Part shown: positions 19,122 to 26,977 of the stretch, piece by piece
Layout of the letters: the number at the start of each line of letters is the position of its first letter
Numbering within the stretch: the first letter of the stretch is position 1
NCBI RefSeq assembly: GCF_003550175.1
Contig: NZ_QXDF01000001.1
Span: 124,001 to 188,000, forward strand
Source: Dichotomicrobium thermohalophilum
GTDB lineage: Bacteria > Pseudomonadota > Alphaproteobacteria > Rhizobiales > Rhodomicrobiaceae
DNA length: 64,000 nucleotides
Reading direction: 5' to 3'
Position numbers and translations under genes: made by a program
Notes under the pieces: generated by a model
What the model was told of the DNA's origin: nothing
Database searches by the model: none
The model's input: only the letters and a program-made list of their open reading frames with translations

Positions 19122-19184
19122 CTAACGACTTAACGAATGCGCGCTCGGGTCTGAAAAGACTTTGAGATCAACGTGATACGTCAT
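19122..19184 (-). CDS. Possible 20-residue small ORF behind an EcfG promoter
   Basis: An ATG at 19184 stands behind a strong GGGGAGGT ribosome site and encodes a 20-residue peptide that ends at 19122. The frame is also open upstream to 19352, but that extension has no ribosome site and would begin at the promoter itself. The peptide (MTYHVDLKVF...) has no recognised relatives. A consensus EcfG promoter ends about 140 bases upstream, so the transcript is likely real; whether the peptide or the RNA matters, or whether this is just the leader of the Crp/Fnr gene, is open. Confidence 0.35.
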   Translation of the reverse strand: MTYHVDLKVFSDPSAHSLSR

Positions 19185-19325
19185 GGCGACCTCCCCGGCA
19201 TTACGGACCCGTTGGTATTCTTGCGATCGCCGAGGCGGGCGCAGACAGAAATTCTCCGTCTCGACGGCCCTTCCACCTGTGTTATCGGCGGAGGTCCTGC
19301 CTTCCGAGCGATGCTTTTGTGATAA

Positions 19326-19350
19326 AACGCAGAAAGTCCGGTTCCGTTCC
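19326..19350 (-). promoter_or_regulatory. Consensus EcfG (general stress) promoter
   Basis: On the minus strand, GGAAC (19350-19346), a 16-base spacer and CGTT (19329-19326) match exactly the known EcfG/SigT consensus GGAAC-N16/17-CGTT. It points toward the small ORF at 19184 and the Crp/Fnr gene at 18971. The window also encodes EcfG and NepR 1.5 kb away, so the cognate regulators are present. The rest of the 530-base region 18972-19503 shows no other gene. Confidence 0.7.
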
Positions 19351-19503
19351 ATCGCTGCGCAAGGACGCCCTTAAGAATCCGTTTGAGCCGGGGGCGCGGG
19401 CCGGGCGGGAACGATCGGGTGGGCGTGGAAATACGGATATGCGCCGGAGGGAGGGCGCTCCACGCTGACGCTCTCCCTCCAAGACTGGTGAGCTCGCCAC
19501 CAG

Positions 19504-19992
19504 CTAGTCGGACTTCTTCACCTGGATCTTGCGCGTGTGCTCCTTCATGCTCTGCGTCTTCGGGATCGTGACGGTGAGCGTGCCGTTTTTCATCTCGGCA
19601 TCTACATTCTCGGTATCGACCCCGCGCGGGAGCGTCATGGTGCGCTCAAAGGTGCCGTAGCTGCGCTCCATGCGATGGAAGTGCTCGCCCTTCTCTTCGG
19701 TCTCCTTGTGCTTCTCGGCCTTGATAGTGAGACGGTCGTCGCTGACGGTCACGTCGATATCCTTCTCTTCGACGCCAGGCAGCTCAGCGATGATCTTGAA
19801 GGCATCATCAGTCTCGGAGACGTCGATCATCGGACGCAGGACGCCGGTCTCGCGGCGGGCGGCCACGGGCGCGCGCATGGTCCGCGCCCAGTCGTCGAAA
19901 AGCTCGTCCATCTGCTTGTGAAGCTCGGCGAAGGGACCTTCCTCCTCCCGGCGATGCGACGGCCAGGACGGCAGCCAGGATTGCAGCGACAT
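19504..19992 (-). CDS. Hsp20/alpha-crystallin family small heat shock protein
   Basis: 162 aa. An N-terminal arm rich in Trp and acidic residues (about 1-50) includes the ELHKQMDELFDDW segment common in bacterial class A Hsp20. The alpha-crystallin domain (about 52-150) holds PMIDVSETDDAF, ELPGVEEKDIDVTV and a GTLTVTIPK end in place of the GVLxxxxPK motif. ATP-independent holdase activity in the cytoplasm is known for the family. The start at 19992 follows AAGGAG. The 201 bases between this gene and ecfG contain no recognisable sigma-32 or EcfG promoter. Confidence 0.93.
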   Translation of the reverse strand: MSLQSWLPSWPSHRREEEGPFAELHKQMDELFDDWARTMRAPVAARRETGVLRPMIDVSETDDAFKIIAELPGVEEKDIDVTVSDDRLTIKAEKHKETEEKGEHFHRMERSYGTFERTMTLPRGVDTENVDAEMKNGTLTVTIPKTQSMKEHTRKIQVKKSD

Positions 19993-20193
19993 GTCGAACT
20001 CCTTTCGTTTCCGGTCCACTTGCAAGAATGCAGCAAGTATCGCGGACCAGGAAAGCCGCTGCATTGCCCGCTGTTAAGCGTGGGCGCCAAGCTTTGGAAG
20101 ATTTTACAAAGTGTTGCCGGCACGAGCGGCCACGCTGAGTGCGATGCGCCTGCCGTCGCGCCGACAATCTGTCAGGTCAGGTTATGTGACCGG

Positions 20194-20775
20194 TCAGCGC
20201 AGACCGGGCGTCAGGCTGCCCATCGCCGTCGTCGGAGCCGCGGGATGCGGCGCCTTCAGCGGAGATTGCTCAGGCTCGGCCGAAAGCATCTGGCTCAGCT
20301 TGGTTCGGGCACGGTTGACGCGGCTTTTCACCGTTCCGCTTGAACACCCGGCGATCTCGGCCGCCTCGTCATAAGAGAAGCCGGCCGCACCGATGAGAAT
20401 CAGCGCTTCGCGCTGTTCGTCATTGAGCAGGGCGAGCGCGCGCTCGAAATCCTGGAAGTCGAGATGCGGCTCCTGCTGGGGCTCGGAACTCAACGACGCC
20501 GCCATGGCTCCGTCTGCGTCCCGCACCTCGTGGCGCGCGCGGCGCCGCTGGGTGAAGTATGTATTCCTCAGAATTGTAAAAAGCCAGGACCGCATGTTGG
20601 TGCCTGGCTTGAAACTGTCGATATTTGCGAGGGCCTTCATCAGGGTTTCTTGCACGAGATCGTCGCCATGGTCCCGGTCACCGCAAAGCGAAATGGCAAA
20701 CGCTCTCAGATGCGAGGTATGCTCAAGCAGCTCATGCGATATCGATTGCGATTGTTGTGACTTACGAAACGGCAT
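20194..20775 (-). CDS. ecfG: EcfG-type RNA polymerase sigma factor (general stress response)
   Basis: 193 aa ECF sigma factor. Region 2 spans about 15-80 with DLVQETLMKAL and the promoter-melting part RSWLFTILRNTYFTQRRRARHE; region 4 spans about 105-160 with LNDEQREALILIGAAGFSYDEAAEI and a GTVKSRVNRARTKL recognition helix. These signatures are those of EcfG, the sigma factor that is released from NepR by PhyR. A longer TTG start at 20787 is possible; ATG 20775 is preferred because GGAG lies six bases upstream. nepR sits directly upstream on the same strand. No phyR is in the window. Confidence 0.88.
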   Translation of the reverse strand: MPFRKSQQSQSISHELLEHTSHLRAFAISLCGDRDHGDDLVQETLMKALANIDSFKPGTNMRSWLFTILRNTYFTQRRRARHEVRDADGAMAASLSSEPQQEPHLDFQDFERALALLNDEQREALILIGAAGFSYDEAAEIAGCSSGTVKSRVNRARTKLSQMLSAEPEQSPLKAPHPAAPTTAMGSLTPGLR

Positions 20776-20805
20776 TTTCGACTCCAAACACGTTGAATGG
20801 CGGAG

Positions 20806-21129
20806 TCAGTCGCCATCCCGTCTTTTCAGACGTTGGTTCAAATCAGCAAGCGTGTCCAGGATGTCTCGGGGCAGTTCTTCTTGCGCGAAATTGTCGTAAC
20901 GGCTTCGGAGCTGCTGGCCGATCTTGGCCTGTTTCGCGCGGTGGTACTCTACGACAACGTCGTGCTCGAAATCTTCAGGCGGAGCGTCCGACGCGTCATC
21001 CCGAGTTCCCTGGTCGCGGATTTCATAATAATTGTCACCACTTTCGTCGCATTGACGTGTGTCAAAGCCCCTTAGTTTTCTGACGAACTTGCTGAATCGC
21101 ATCCAAACAGTCCGAATCCGCGGCATCAT
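20806..21129 (-). CDS. nepR: NepR-like anti-sigma factor with N-terminal extension
   Basis: About 107 aa from ATG 21129, which has GAGG five bases upstream. The C-terminal part (IGQQLRSRYDNF then EELPRDILDTLADL) matches the two short helices of NepR that clamp EcfG until phosphorylated PhyR removes it. Typical NepR proteins are about 50-70 aa; here roughly 55 residues of charged, low-complexity sequence precede the domain, unless translation starts later at an unannotated codon. The gene is 30 bases upstream of ecfG and is presumably co-transcribed. Confidence 0.72.
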   Translation of the reverse strand: MMPRIRTVWMRFSKFVRKLRGFDTRQCDESGDNYYEIRDQGTRDDASDAPPEDFEHDVVVEYHRAKQAKIGQQLRSRYDNFAQEELPRDILDTLADLNQRLKRRDGD

Positions 21130-21416
21130 GAACGCCTCGTAAAACCCCCTTTTTCGACTGCCCGCAACTGGACGCCGCGCAAAGAAAGCCAAGAAACCGC
21201 CGCACCTCAACCAATGCACGCACGGCAATCTTCGTTCCAAGTTATTTTTTTGTGCGCGTTTCATATCGGCACCGTCATGGCGGGAACGATTGAGTCCTTG
21301 CGCCGGATCAGCACGTGCGCGCGGGTCCGCACGTTGGGTTACAGGAGGGAGATCGGTTAGTCTGCGACGTGCAGGTGGCCAGAAGGCGCCGTCACCGCGA
21401 CTGAGGCATCAGGGGC

Positions 21417-22400
21417 ATGGAGGAACCGAAGAATCCGCCCGATTGCGGCGTCCATCGCGTGCCGCGCGAAATCTGCGTGCTTGCGCCCTGGCCGATTTTC
21501 ACGGTCACCATTGAGCGCGACGCCGCCGGCCAGGACAGCATTTATCTCCATGCGGGCGGGCAAGGCTTCTGGGTCGCGCGGATGATCGTCAATCTCGACG
21601 GGCATCCGATCCTGTGCGGGCCATTCGGCGGCGAGGCCGGCGTCGTCGTTCAGGCGATGGCGCAGGCCGAGGGGATTGAACTGCGCCCGATCCAGGTGCG
21701 CGGCTGGAACGGCGGCTACGTGCATGACCGCCGCGGCGGCGCGCGCGAGGTCGTCGCGGAAACGCACAGTCCGACGCTGGACCGACACGAGGCCGACGAT
21801 CTCTACGACGCCGCTCTGACCACCGCGCTGCGCACCGGCGTGGCCGTGCTGACCGGCGTGCACCAACCGGGTATCCTGCCGCCATCGTTCTTCCAGCGCC
21901 TGGCGCTTGACCTTGGCGAAAACGGCGTCTCAGTCGTCGCCGATATTTCGGGCGAGCCGCTCAAGGCGTTGCAGGGCGGTGTGTCTTTCCTGAAGATCAG
22001 CCACGAGGAATTGATCGAGGGCGGTTATTGCGAAAGCGCCGAGCGCAGTGATGTGATCGCAGGCATCCGGGCGCTGCGATCAACGGGTGCGCGCAATCTG
22101 CTGATTTCGCGGGCAGACCAGCCAGCCATCGGGCTGATCGGCGAGCGGCTGGTCCAGGTCGAGCCGCCACGCTTCCGCCCGCTCGATTATCGCGGCGCCG
22201 GGGATTCCATGACGGCTGGACTGGCGGTGGCACAGGCACGCGGGCTGAACCCGGAGGATACCTTGCGCCTCGGCGCCGCGGCTGGCGCCGTCAATGTCAC
22301 GCGCCACGGGCTGGGTACCGGCGGCCTGGAGGATATCACGGCGATTGCCGACCGGGTGACGATCCGCGATCTGGACGCCAACGGCCAGCCGATTGCCTAG
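21417..22400 (+). CDS. PfkB family carbohydrate kinase
   Basis: 327 aa of ribokinase/1-phosphofructokinase fold. The N-terminal substrate part includes LHAGGQGFWVARMIVNLDG, close to the GGKGxNVA motif of LacC/FruK-type enzymes but with Q-G-F-W in place of K-G-x-N. The C-terminal signature with the catalytic Asp is DYRGAGDSMTAG, followed by RLGAAAGAVNVTRHG. Likely phosphoryl acceptor is a sugar or sugar phosphate; which one is unknown. It is divergent from nepR, with 287 bases between containing no clear promoter match. Confidence 0.82.
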   Translation: MEEPKNPPDCGVHRVPREICVLAPWPIFTVTIERDAAGQDSIYLHAGGQGFWVARMIVNLDGHPILCGPFGGEAGVVVQAMAQAEGIELRPIQVRGWNGGYVHDRRGGAREVVAETHSPTLDRHEADDLYDAALTTALRTGVAVLTGVHQPGILPPSFFQRLALDLGENGVSVVADISGEPLKALQGGVSFLKISHEELIEGGYCESAERSDVIAGIRALRSTGARNLLISRADQPAIGLIGERLVQVEPPRFRPLDYRGAGDSMTAGLAVAQARGLNPEDTLRLGAAAGAVNVTRHGLGTGGLEDITAIADRVTIRDLDANGQPIA

Positions 22401-22428
22401 CGGGGAGACCGAGGGCCACCTGCGGGGA

Positions 22429-23079
22429 CTAACCCAGCCGCAGATTGTTGATGACGTTCGTGACGCCGGGTCCGGCCCAGGCGGCCTGCTCGATGCGGTC
22501 CATCTCGTCGAGCGACTCGGCGGTGCCTTCCAGCGTGACGGTGCCGTCCAGTACACGGACCGTCACGTTCTCGGACTCGATCTCGGCGTGCCGATTGAGC
22601 GCCCCCTTGATCCGGTCCTCGACGTCCGAGGCGGAAACCTTCGGCTTGACCGTCATCTGGTCGATGACGTTCACCACGCCGGCCACATGCTCGATCTGGT
22701 CGAGAATGTTCTTGCGCTGGAAGTGGTAGTCCAGTTCGCCGGTCAGGGTAACGACACCGTTCTGCACCTCGGCCTGGATGTTCTTCGCGTCCGCCGAAAC
22801 GTTCCAGTTCAGCACGTGTGCGACGCGCTCCGCGAGACCCTCATCGCTCAGCCGGTGCTGGATCGGCAGCTCGATCTCCAGCTTGTCCACAAGAGACCGC
22901 ACGCCGGCCACGCGCTTTGTCGCCTCGCGGGCGGCCTGCTTCTGGCGGTAGGTCTCGACCGCGCCGACAAGCGTCACTGCGCCGTCCGTGACCTCCACAC
23001 CGACCCGCGATGCCTCGATTTCCGGATCCCAGTCCAGCTCATCGAGCACATCCTGCTTGATCTGATAGTCGTCCTTCAT
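22429..23079 (-). CDS. Triple BON-domain protein
   Basis: 216 aa built of three consecutive BON repeats (about 5-72, 78-146, 150-216), each with the DGxVTLxG core: DGAVTLVGAVET, NGVVTLTGELDY and DGTVTLEGTAES. No signal peptide or lipobox is visible, so it appears cytoplasmic, unlike OsmY and outer-membrane BON proteins. BON domains bind lipids or other surfaces and are common in osmotic and general stress proteins. The start at 23079 has AGGAGG upstream; an ATG further upstream (23100) lacks a site. Confidence 0.9.
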   Translation of the reverse strand: MKDDYQIKQDVLDELDWDPEIEASRVGVEVTDGAVTLVGAVETYRQKQAAREATKRVAGVRSLVDKLEIELPIQHRLSDEGLAERVAHVLNWNVSADAKNIQAEVQNGVVTLTGELDYHFQRKNILDQIEHVAGVVNVIDQMTVKPKVSASDVEDRIKGALNRHAEIESENVTVRVLDGTVTLEGTAESLDEMDRIEQAAWAGPGVTNVINNLRLG

Positions 23080-23247
23080 CGTCCACCTCCTGACCTGCAT
23101 CTCGGCTATTTGAACGTTATCATCGTGGGGACCGGCCAGGCCGCCAATAATCGTTGTTAATCAGCAGGTCGCGGGAAATCGGGCGAAGGGGAAAAGCTAC
23201 GGCCCGGAGCGCGTGATACGCCTCGGGCCGTAGCGTAGAGTCGGGAT

Positions 23248-23616
23248 TTAGTAGCAGCCGTGGTACCTCAGGCAGCCGCGATAGTTGGCGCCGCCATAAC
23301 CCCAGTTGTTCGCGCAGCGACGGCTCCAGTAGTCGCAGCGGCCGCGATGGCGGGAGCGGTAATAGCGGCGATGCCGATAGCCGTGGTACCGCTTGTGCTT
23401 GATGATTCCACCGACAATGATCGAGCCGATAATCCCGGTCGCCAGACCGGCGCCGAAGCTGTCGGCCACCTTGATGTTTTCGCTCTGATTCGCCGACGCC
23501 GCCGCATACGGCACCGGCAGCAGGCCAACCTGGGACTGATCCGTCGCGGCGGACGCCGACCCGGCAAAGCCGGCCGCCATCAGCAGCGCGGCACAGAAAC
23601 AAGCGATAAACTTCAT
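23248..23616 (-). CDS. Small exported protein with glycine-zipper helix and basic Cys/Tyr-rich tail
   Basis: 122 aa. Residues 1-23 form a signal peptide (MKFIACFCAALLMAAG..., likely cut after ASA). A glycine-rich hydrophobic segment, GLATGIIGSIIVGGIIK, lies at about 56-72. The tail is rich in Arg, His and Tyr and ends with a C-x(3)-WG-x-G-x(2)-Y-x(2)-CL-x(3)-GC pattern, with four or five cysteines. Small exported alphaproteobacterial proteins of this composition occur widely without known function. Ribosome site GGAGGAG precedes ATG 23616. Confidence 0.75.
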   Translation of the reverse strand: MKFIACFCAALLMAAGFAGSASAATDQSQVGLLPVPYAAASANQSENIKVADSFGAGLATGIIGSIIVGGIIKHKRYHGYRHRRYYRSRHRGRCDYWSRRCANNWGYGGANYRGCLRYHGCY

Positions 23617-23803
23617 AACTCCTCCTCCCTCTTCAGGCTGAAAAACACTCCGGACCCGACTTAAAAGAGCCAAAGTCCCTGAACTTCCCCGGCACGTACC
23701 CATCTTGGCACAACAAACATGGTAGCAAGATGTCCCGGACCAGCATCCCGCCAACTGGATACTTGGGAAACCCGGTGTTAAACCCTTGAGGCGATTTCAA
23801 CCT

Positions 23804-24397
23804 TCAGCGGGGCGTGATATCGCGCTCCGGGTTGTATTCCATCGAGCCGATCGGCCGCACCGTGCTGGCATGAGGCCCGATTTCGCTGTCACCGCTCCAG
23901 ATGGCCAGCTCGACGGGCTGACCTTGCTCCAGATCGTCGAAATCGTAGTCTACCACTGCATTCCGGTGAAAGAAAATCTCGCGGCCATCAGTCGTCGCGA
24001 TGAAACCGTAGTCCTGATCCGGAAACAGCCGCGCGATGGTTCCCTGAAGCGGGGGCACATGGGTCTTCACGTCCCCACGCATCTTTTCGGCATGCTCCTT
24101 GAGCTGACGCTCGGCCGCCTGGAAGGCGTCACGGATGGCAACGCGCAGGTCTTCATGCGCATGAACATCACCCGGATCCCTGCTGACCACCAGTTGCCCC
24201 TGCGGGACGCCAAGGAAGATGCGCACGTGGTACTCGTTACCTTTGCGGTGATGCTTGTGTGGTGCCTCGATCGTCACGCGACAACTCGTCAGCCGCTCGA
24301 ACAACCTGTCGAGATGCGCCACCTTTTCGCGCACAAGCTCTTCAACGGCGTCCGAGTGCTCCATATTGCGAAAAGCCAGCTCCAGAGGAACTTCCAT
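23804..24397 (-). CDS. HPF/RaiA-like ribosome hibernation domain fused to a cold-shock domain
   Basis: 197 aa. Residues ~5-105 resemble the S30AE ribosome-associated inhibitor fold: a first helix with AVEELVREKVAHLDRLFERLT, the beta strands around CRVTIEAPH and YHVRIFLGVP, and a second helix AIRDAFQAAERQLKEH. Residues ~118-185 are a cold-shock (OB) domain with LQGTIARLFPDQDYGFIA and EIFFHRNAV, matching RNP1 and RNP2. The long HPF dimerisation tail is absent and replaced by the OB domain. A role in stationary-phase or hypoxic ribosome protection is inferred. Confidence 0.82.
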   Translation of the reverse strand: MEVPLELAFRNMEHSDAVEELVREKVAHLDRLFERLTSCRVTIEAPHKHHRKGNEYHVRIFLGVPQGQLVVSRDPGDVHAHEDLRVAIRDAFQAAERQLKEHAEKMRGDVKTHVPPLQGTIARLFPDQDYGFIATTDGREIFFHRNAVVDYDFDDLEQGQPVELAIWSGDSEIGPHASTVRPIGSMEYNPERDITPR

Positions 24398-24448
24398 CGC
24401 TCGTATCTCTCCTTGCGTTCTGCGGTGTGCTGCACCGCCTCTTGAAAC

Positions 24449-24898
24449 TCACAGATATACCAGTTCCGAGTGACCGAAGCCCTTGGTGTAATCCAGAACG
24501 GAAACAACCTTTGGCCGGACGCGAATAAAGGCCACGCCCTCTGGCGGCCCAATGGCGTAATCCATCACCTGCGGAAACTTCGTGATAAAGAGTTGCTCGA
24601 TCCGCTGCAATTCATCGGGCTGCGTGATCCGGGCGGCATGTCCGCCGAGTGAAAGCCCGCGAATTTCGTTCCAGTCGGTGTAGGGGGCCGTGATCGTGCA
24701 GGAAACGCGATCGTCTCGGGCGATGTTTTCCGCCTTCTGAGAATGGTCCCCGCACCCGAAGTAGATGTCGCTATCTTCGTTGACGTAGCTGACCACCGTG
24801 GCCTGCGGGAAGCCGTCGGGCCGGATGGTGGCGATCGTCATGTCCTTCTGACCGGCCAGCAGTTCCCGGATGGTGGCGTGCAGCTCTTCCTCGGTCAT
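24449..24898 (-). CDS. Pyridoxamine 5'-phosphate oxidase-like FMN-binding protein
   Basis: 149 aa split-barrel flavin-binding fold. The first strands contain MTIATIRPDGFPQATVVSYV, then IYFGCGDHSQKAENIARDDRVS, the usual FMN-contacting segments of the PNPOx-like superfamily. True PdxH residues for pyridoxine 5'-phosphate are not evident, so vitamin B6 synthesis is not claimed. Start ATG 24898 follows GAGGGAG. The gene is 11 bases downstream of the PCMT-Ere fusion gene, so the two are probably one operon. Comparable proteins appear in dormancy regulons such as that of mycobacteria. Confidence 0.8.
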   Translation of the reverse strand: MTEEELHATIRELLAGQKDMTIATIRPDGFPQATVVSYVNEDSDIYFGCGDHSQKAENIARDDRVSCTITAPYTDWNEIRGLSLGGHAARITQPDELQRIEQLFITKFPQVMDYAIGPPEGVAFIRVRPKVVSVLDYTKGFGHSELVYL

Positions 24899-24909
24899 GC
24901 GCTGCTCCC

Positions 24910-26940
24910 TCAAACGCCGAAGGGATAGGTCTCCGGCAACCCTTCGAGCATCGCCGTGTCGAGGGGTGTCACACTGCTCGTGTGATCCACCCATACGTAT
25001 TCATCAAACTGTTCCGGCAGCGTAGCCTCGAAATAGTGGCTCGCCAACTCTGTCTCGGGCCGGTAGATCACGCCAATCGCGCGCTCCAGGCGCGGCTTGA
25101 GCAGTCCTTCCCGCGAGGTTGCGTTGGCATCGCTGCGCAGGGGGAGCATCAGGCCCGGGGTGTTCGTCATGTGGAACAGCCGCTCATAGCTCTGGGGATG
25201 GGCCGGCCGCACCGCCTTTACTTCCATCGGCCCGTCCCATTCCGATGCCGCCGCAACGGTGCCGTCATAGGTGCCGAAGCCGATGCTGTAGGCGGAATCG
25301 CCGAAAGCCTGTCGGCAGAGCTGGCCGATATTGTGCTCACCGCGCGAGGACATCTCCGTGGCCGAGGCATCGCCAGTGTGCGAGTTGTGCGCCCAGATCA
25401 CTGCCTTCGATTTGGGCCCGTGGAAATCCAGCAAACGTTTGAGCGTGTCGAACATGTGAGAGTCGCGGAGGTTCCAGGACGCCCGAGAGCCGTAATACAT
25501 CGTGCGATAATACTGCTCCGCCGCCCTGACGAGCGCCGCGTTCTGCTCGGCGTCGAGAAAGCGTTCGCCGTCGTGAAGTTCGAATTGCTGGCGCTTCTCC
25601 AGAAGCTCGACAAGCATGTGGGTGACGTCGCGTTCGCAACTCCTGTAGTAGCCGAGCAGCGCCGCATGACCGTAGGCTGCCGGGTCCGCCTCCCACGGCG
25701 TCAGACACCCATAGCGGTGACGCGCGACCGCGGCGAGGTCAGGGTCAACATCCTCCAGATAAGAGACCACCTGCCGGACCGAGGAATACAGGCTGTAGAG
25801 GTCCAGACCGTAGAACGCGGCGCGCTGATCCCAGGGCCGCTCCGTATTGTGAGCGTGCAGCCAGTCCACGAAGGCGCGAGTCTCTTCGTTGCGCCACATC
25901 CAGGTCGGGAAGCGGGAGAACGCTGTCCATTCTGACGGCGGAATATCGCGCTGGCGGACATAGTGATCGATCCGGGCCGCGTCCGGCCAGTCGCCCTCGA
26001 TGGCGACGAAGCCGAAGCCTTTCTCCGCGATTAGCCGCTTGGTGATCTCGGCCCGCAGCCGATAGAACTCGGAAGTGCCGTGGCTTGCCTCGCCGATCAG
26101 CACGACGCGCGCATCGCCGATCCGCTCAAGCAGCGGCGTCAGGTCGGCGTCAGCGACATCGGTGAAGGAGGTGCCGCTGCTGGCGATCGCGCCGGGCAGC
26201 GACATGCTGACAGCCGGCGCCTTCTGGATCACGCGGGGGCGCGAGCGCTGCGCCTCTTCTTCCTCCAGTTCCCAGCCTTCGCGGCCTATCAGCGGAACGA
26301 ACCGCACATCGGCGATGTCCTCCCGCTCGTAATCGTCCTCGCCCGTGCGGGTGATGCGGATAAGTTCCTGGGCGCGCGGGTCCGTGCCGATCGGCACGAC
26401 CATGCGCCCGCCGGTCCTGAGTTGATGGAGCAGCGCGCGGGGCACGCGTGGCGCGCCCGCCGATACAAGGATCGCATCGAACGGCGCCTCCTCGGCCCAA
26501 CCCTCGGTTCCGTCGGCATGTCGAACATGGACATTGGTATAGCCGGCGTCCGAAAGGTTGCCGGCCGCGGTCGTGGCGAGTTGCGCGACGCGCTCGATCG
26601 CGAAAACGTCCTTCGCGATTTCCCCGAGAACGGCCGCGGCGTAGCCCGACCCGGCACCGACCTCCAGCACCTTCTCGCCGCCCTGGAGGGCGAGCGCCTC
26701 GACCATATAGGCGACGATGTAGGGCTGGGAGATCGTTTGCCGGCCCGGAATGGGCAACGGCTGGTCCTCATACGCGTGGGGCGCCAGCTCCTCCGGCACG
26801 AACTTTTCGCGCGGGACGCTGTTCATGGCACCCAGAACCAGCATGTCCCGGACACCGCGCGCCGCGATATGGCGTTCCACCATCTCCGCGCGCAACCGCT
26901 GGAAATCCGGCTGGTCGCCGCGGTCGTTATCGGGAGCCAT
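24910..26940 (-). CDS. Fusion: protein-L-isoaspartate O-methyltransferase + erythromycin-esterase-like domain
   Basis: 676 aa in one frame. Residues ~12-215 are a PCMT domain with the SAM motif VLEVGAGSGYAAAVLGEIA (about 90-108) and the RQTISQPYIVAYM segment diagnostic of L-isoaspartyl methyltransferases. Residues ~250-660 are an erythromycin-esterase-like domain with GEASHGTSEFYRLRAEI (Glu and His of the active site) and later IWAHNSHTGDASATEM. The linker region (about 216-245) is Glu-rich. PCMT repairs isoaspartyl damage in proteins; the esterase-like part's substrate is unknown and antibiotic resistance should not be assumed. It is followed 11 bases later by the PNPOx-like gene. Confidence 0.88.
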   Translation of the reverse strand: MAPDNDRGDQPDFQRLRAEMVERHIAARGVRDMLVLGAMNSVPREKFVPEELAPHAYEDQPLPIPGRQTISQPYIVAYMVEALALQGGEKVLEVGAGSGYAAAVLGEIAKDVFAIERVAQLATTAAGNLSDAGYTNVHVRHADGTEGWAEEAPFDAILVSAGAPRVPRALLHQLRTGGRMVVPIGTDPRAQELIRITRTGEDDYEREDIADVRFVPLIGREGWELEEEEAQRSRPRVIQKAPAVSMSLPGAIASSGTSFTDVADADLTPLLERIGDARVVLIGEASHGTSEFYRLRAEITKRLIAEKGFGFVAIEGDWPDAARIDHYVRQRDIPPSEWTAFSRFPTWMWRNEETRAFVDWLHAHNTERPWDQRAAFYGLDLYSLYSSVRQVVSYLEDVDPDLAAVARHRYGCLTPWEADPAAYGHAALLGYYRSCERDVTHMLVELLEKRQQFELHDGERFLDAEQNAALVRAAEQYYRTMYYGSRASWNLRDSHMFDTLKRLLDFHGPKSKAVIWAHNSHTGDASATEMSSRGEHNIGQLCRQAFGDSAYSIGFGTYDGTVAAASEWDGPMEVKAVRPAHPQSYERLFHMTNTPGLMLPLRSDANATSREGLLKPRLERAIGVIYRPETELASHYFEATLPEQFDEYVWVDHTSSVTPLDTAMLEGLPETYPFGV

Positions 26941-26977
26941 GAATGCCTGCCAGTCCGGCCATTGCTACTGTGATGGC

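Noticed and set aside
21208-21240. Possible EcfG promoter upstream of nepR (GGAAC...GGTT)
   Set aside because: Spacer is 21 bases and the -10 element deviates, so it does not meet the consensus.
24910-26940. Macrolide resistance from the erythromycin-esterase-like domain
   Set aside because: The domain family is broad and mostly uncharacterised, and the fusion to PCMT in a stress block argues against a drug-resistance role.
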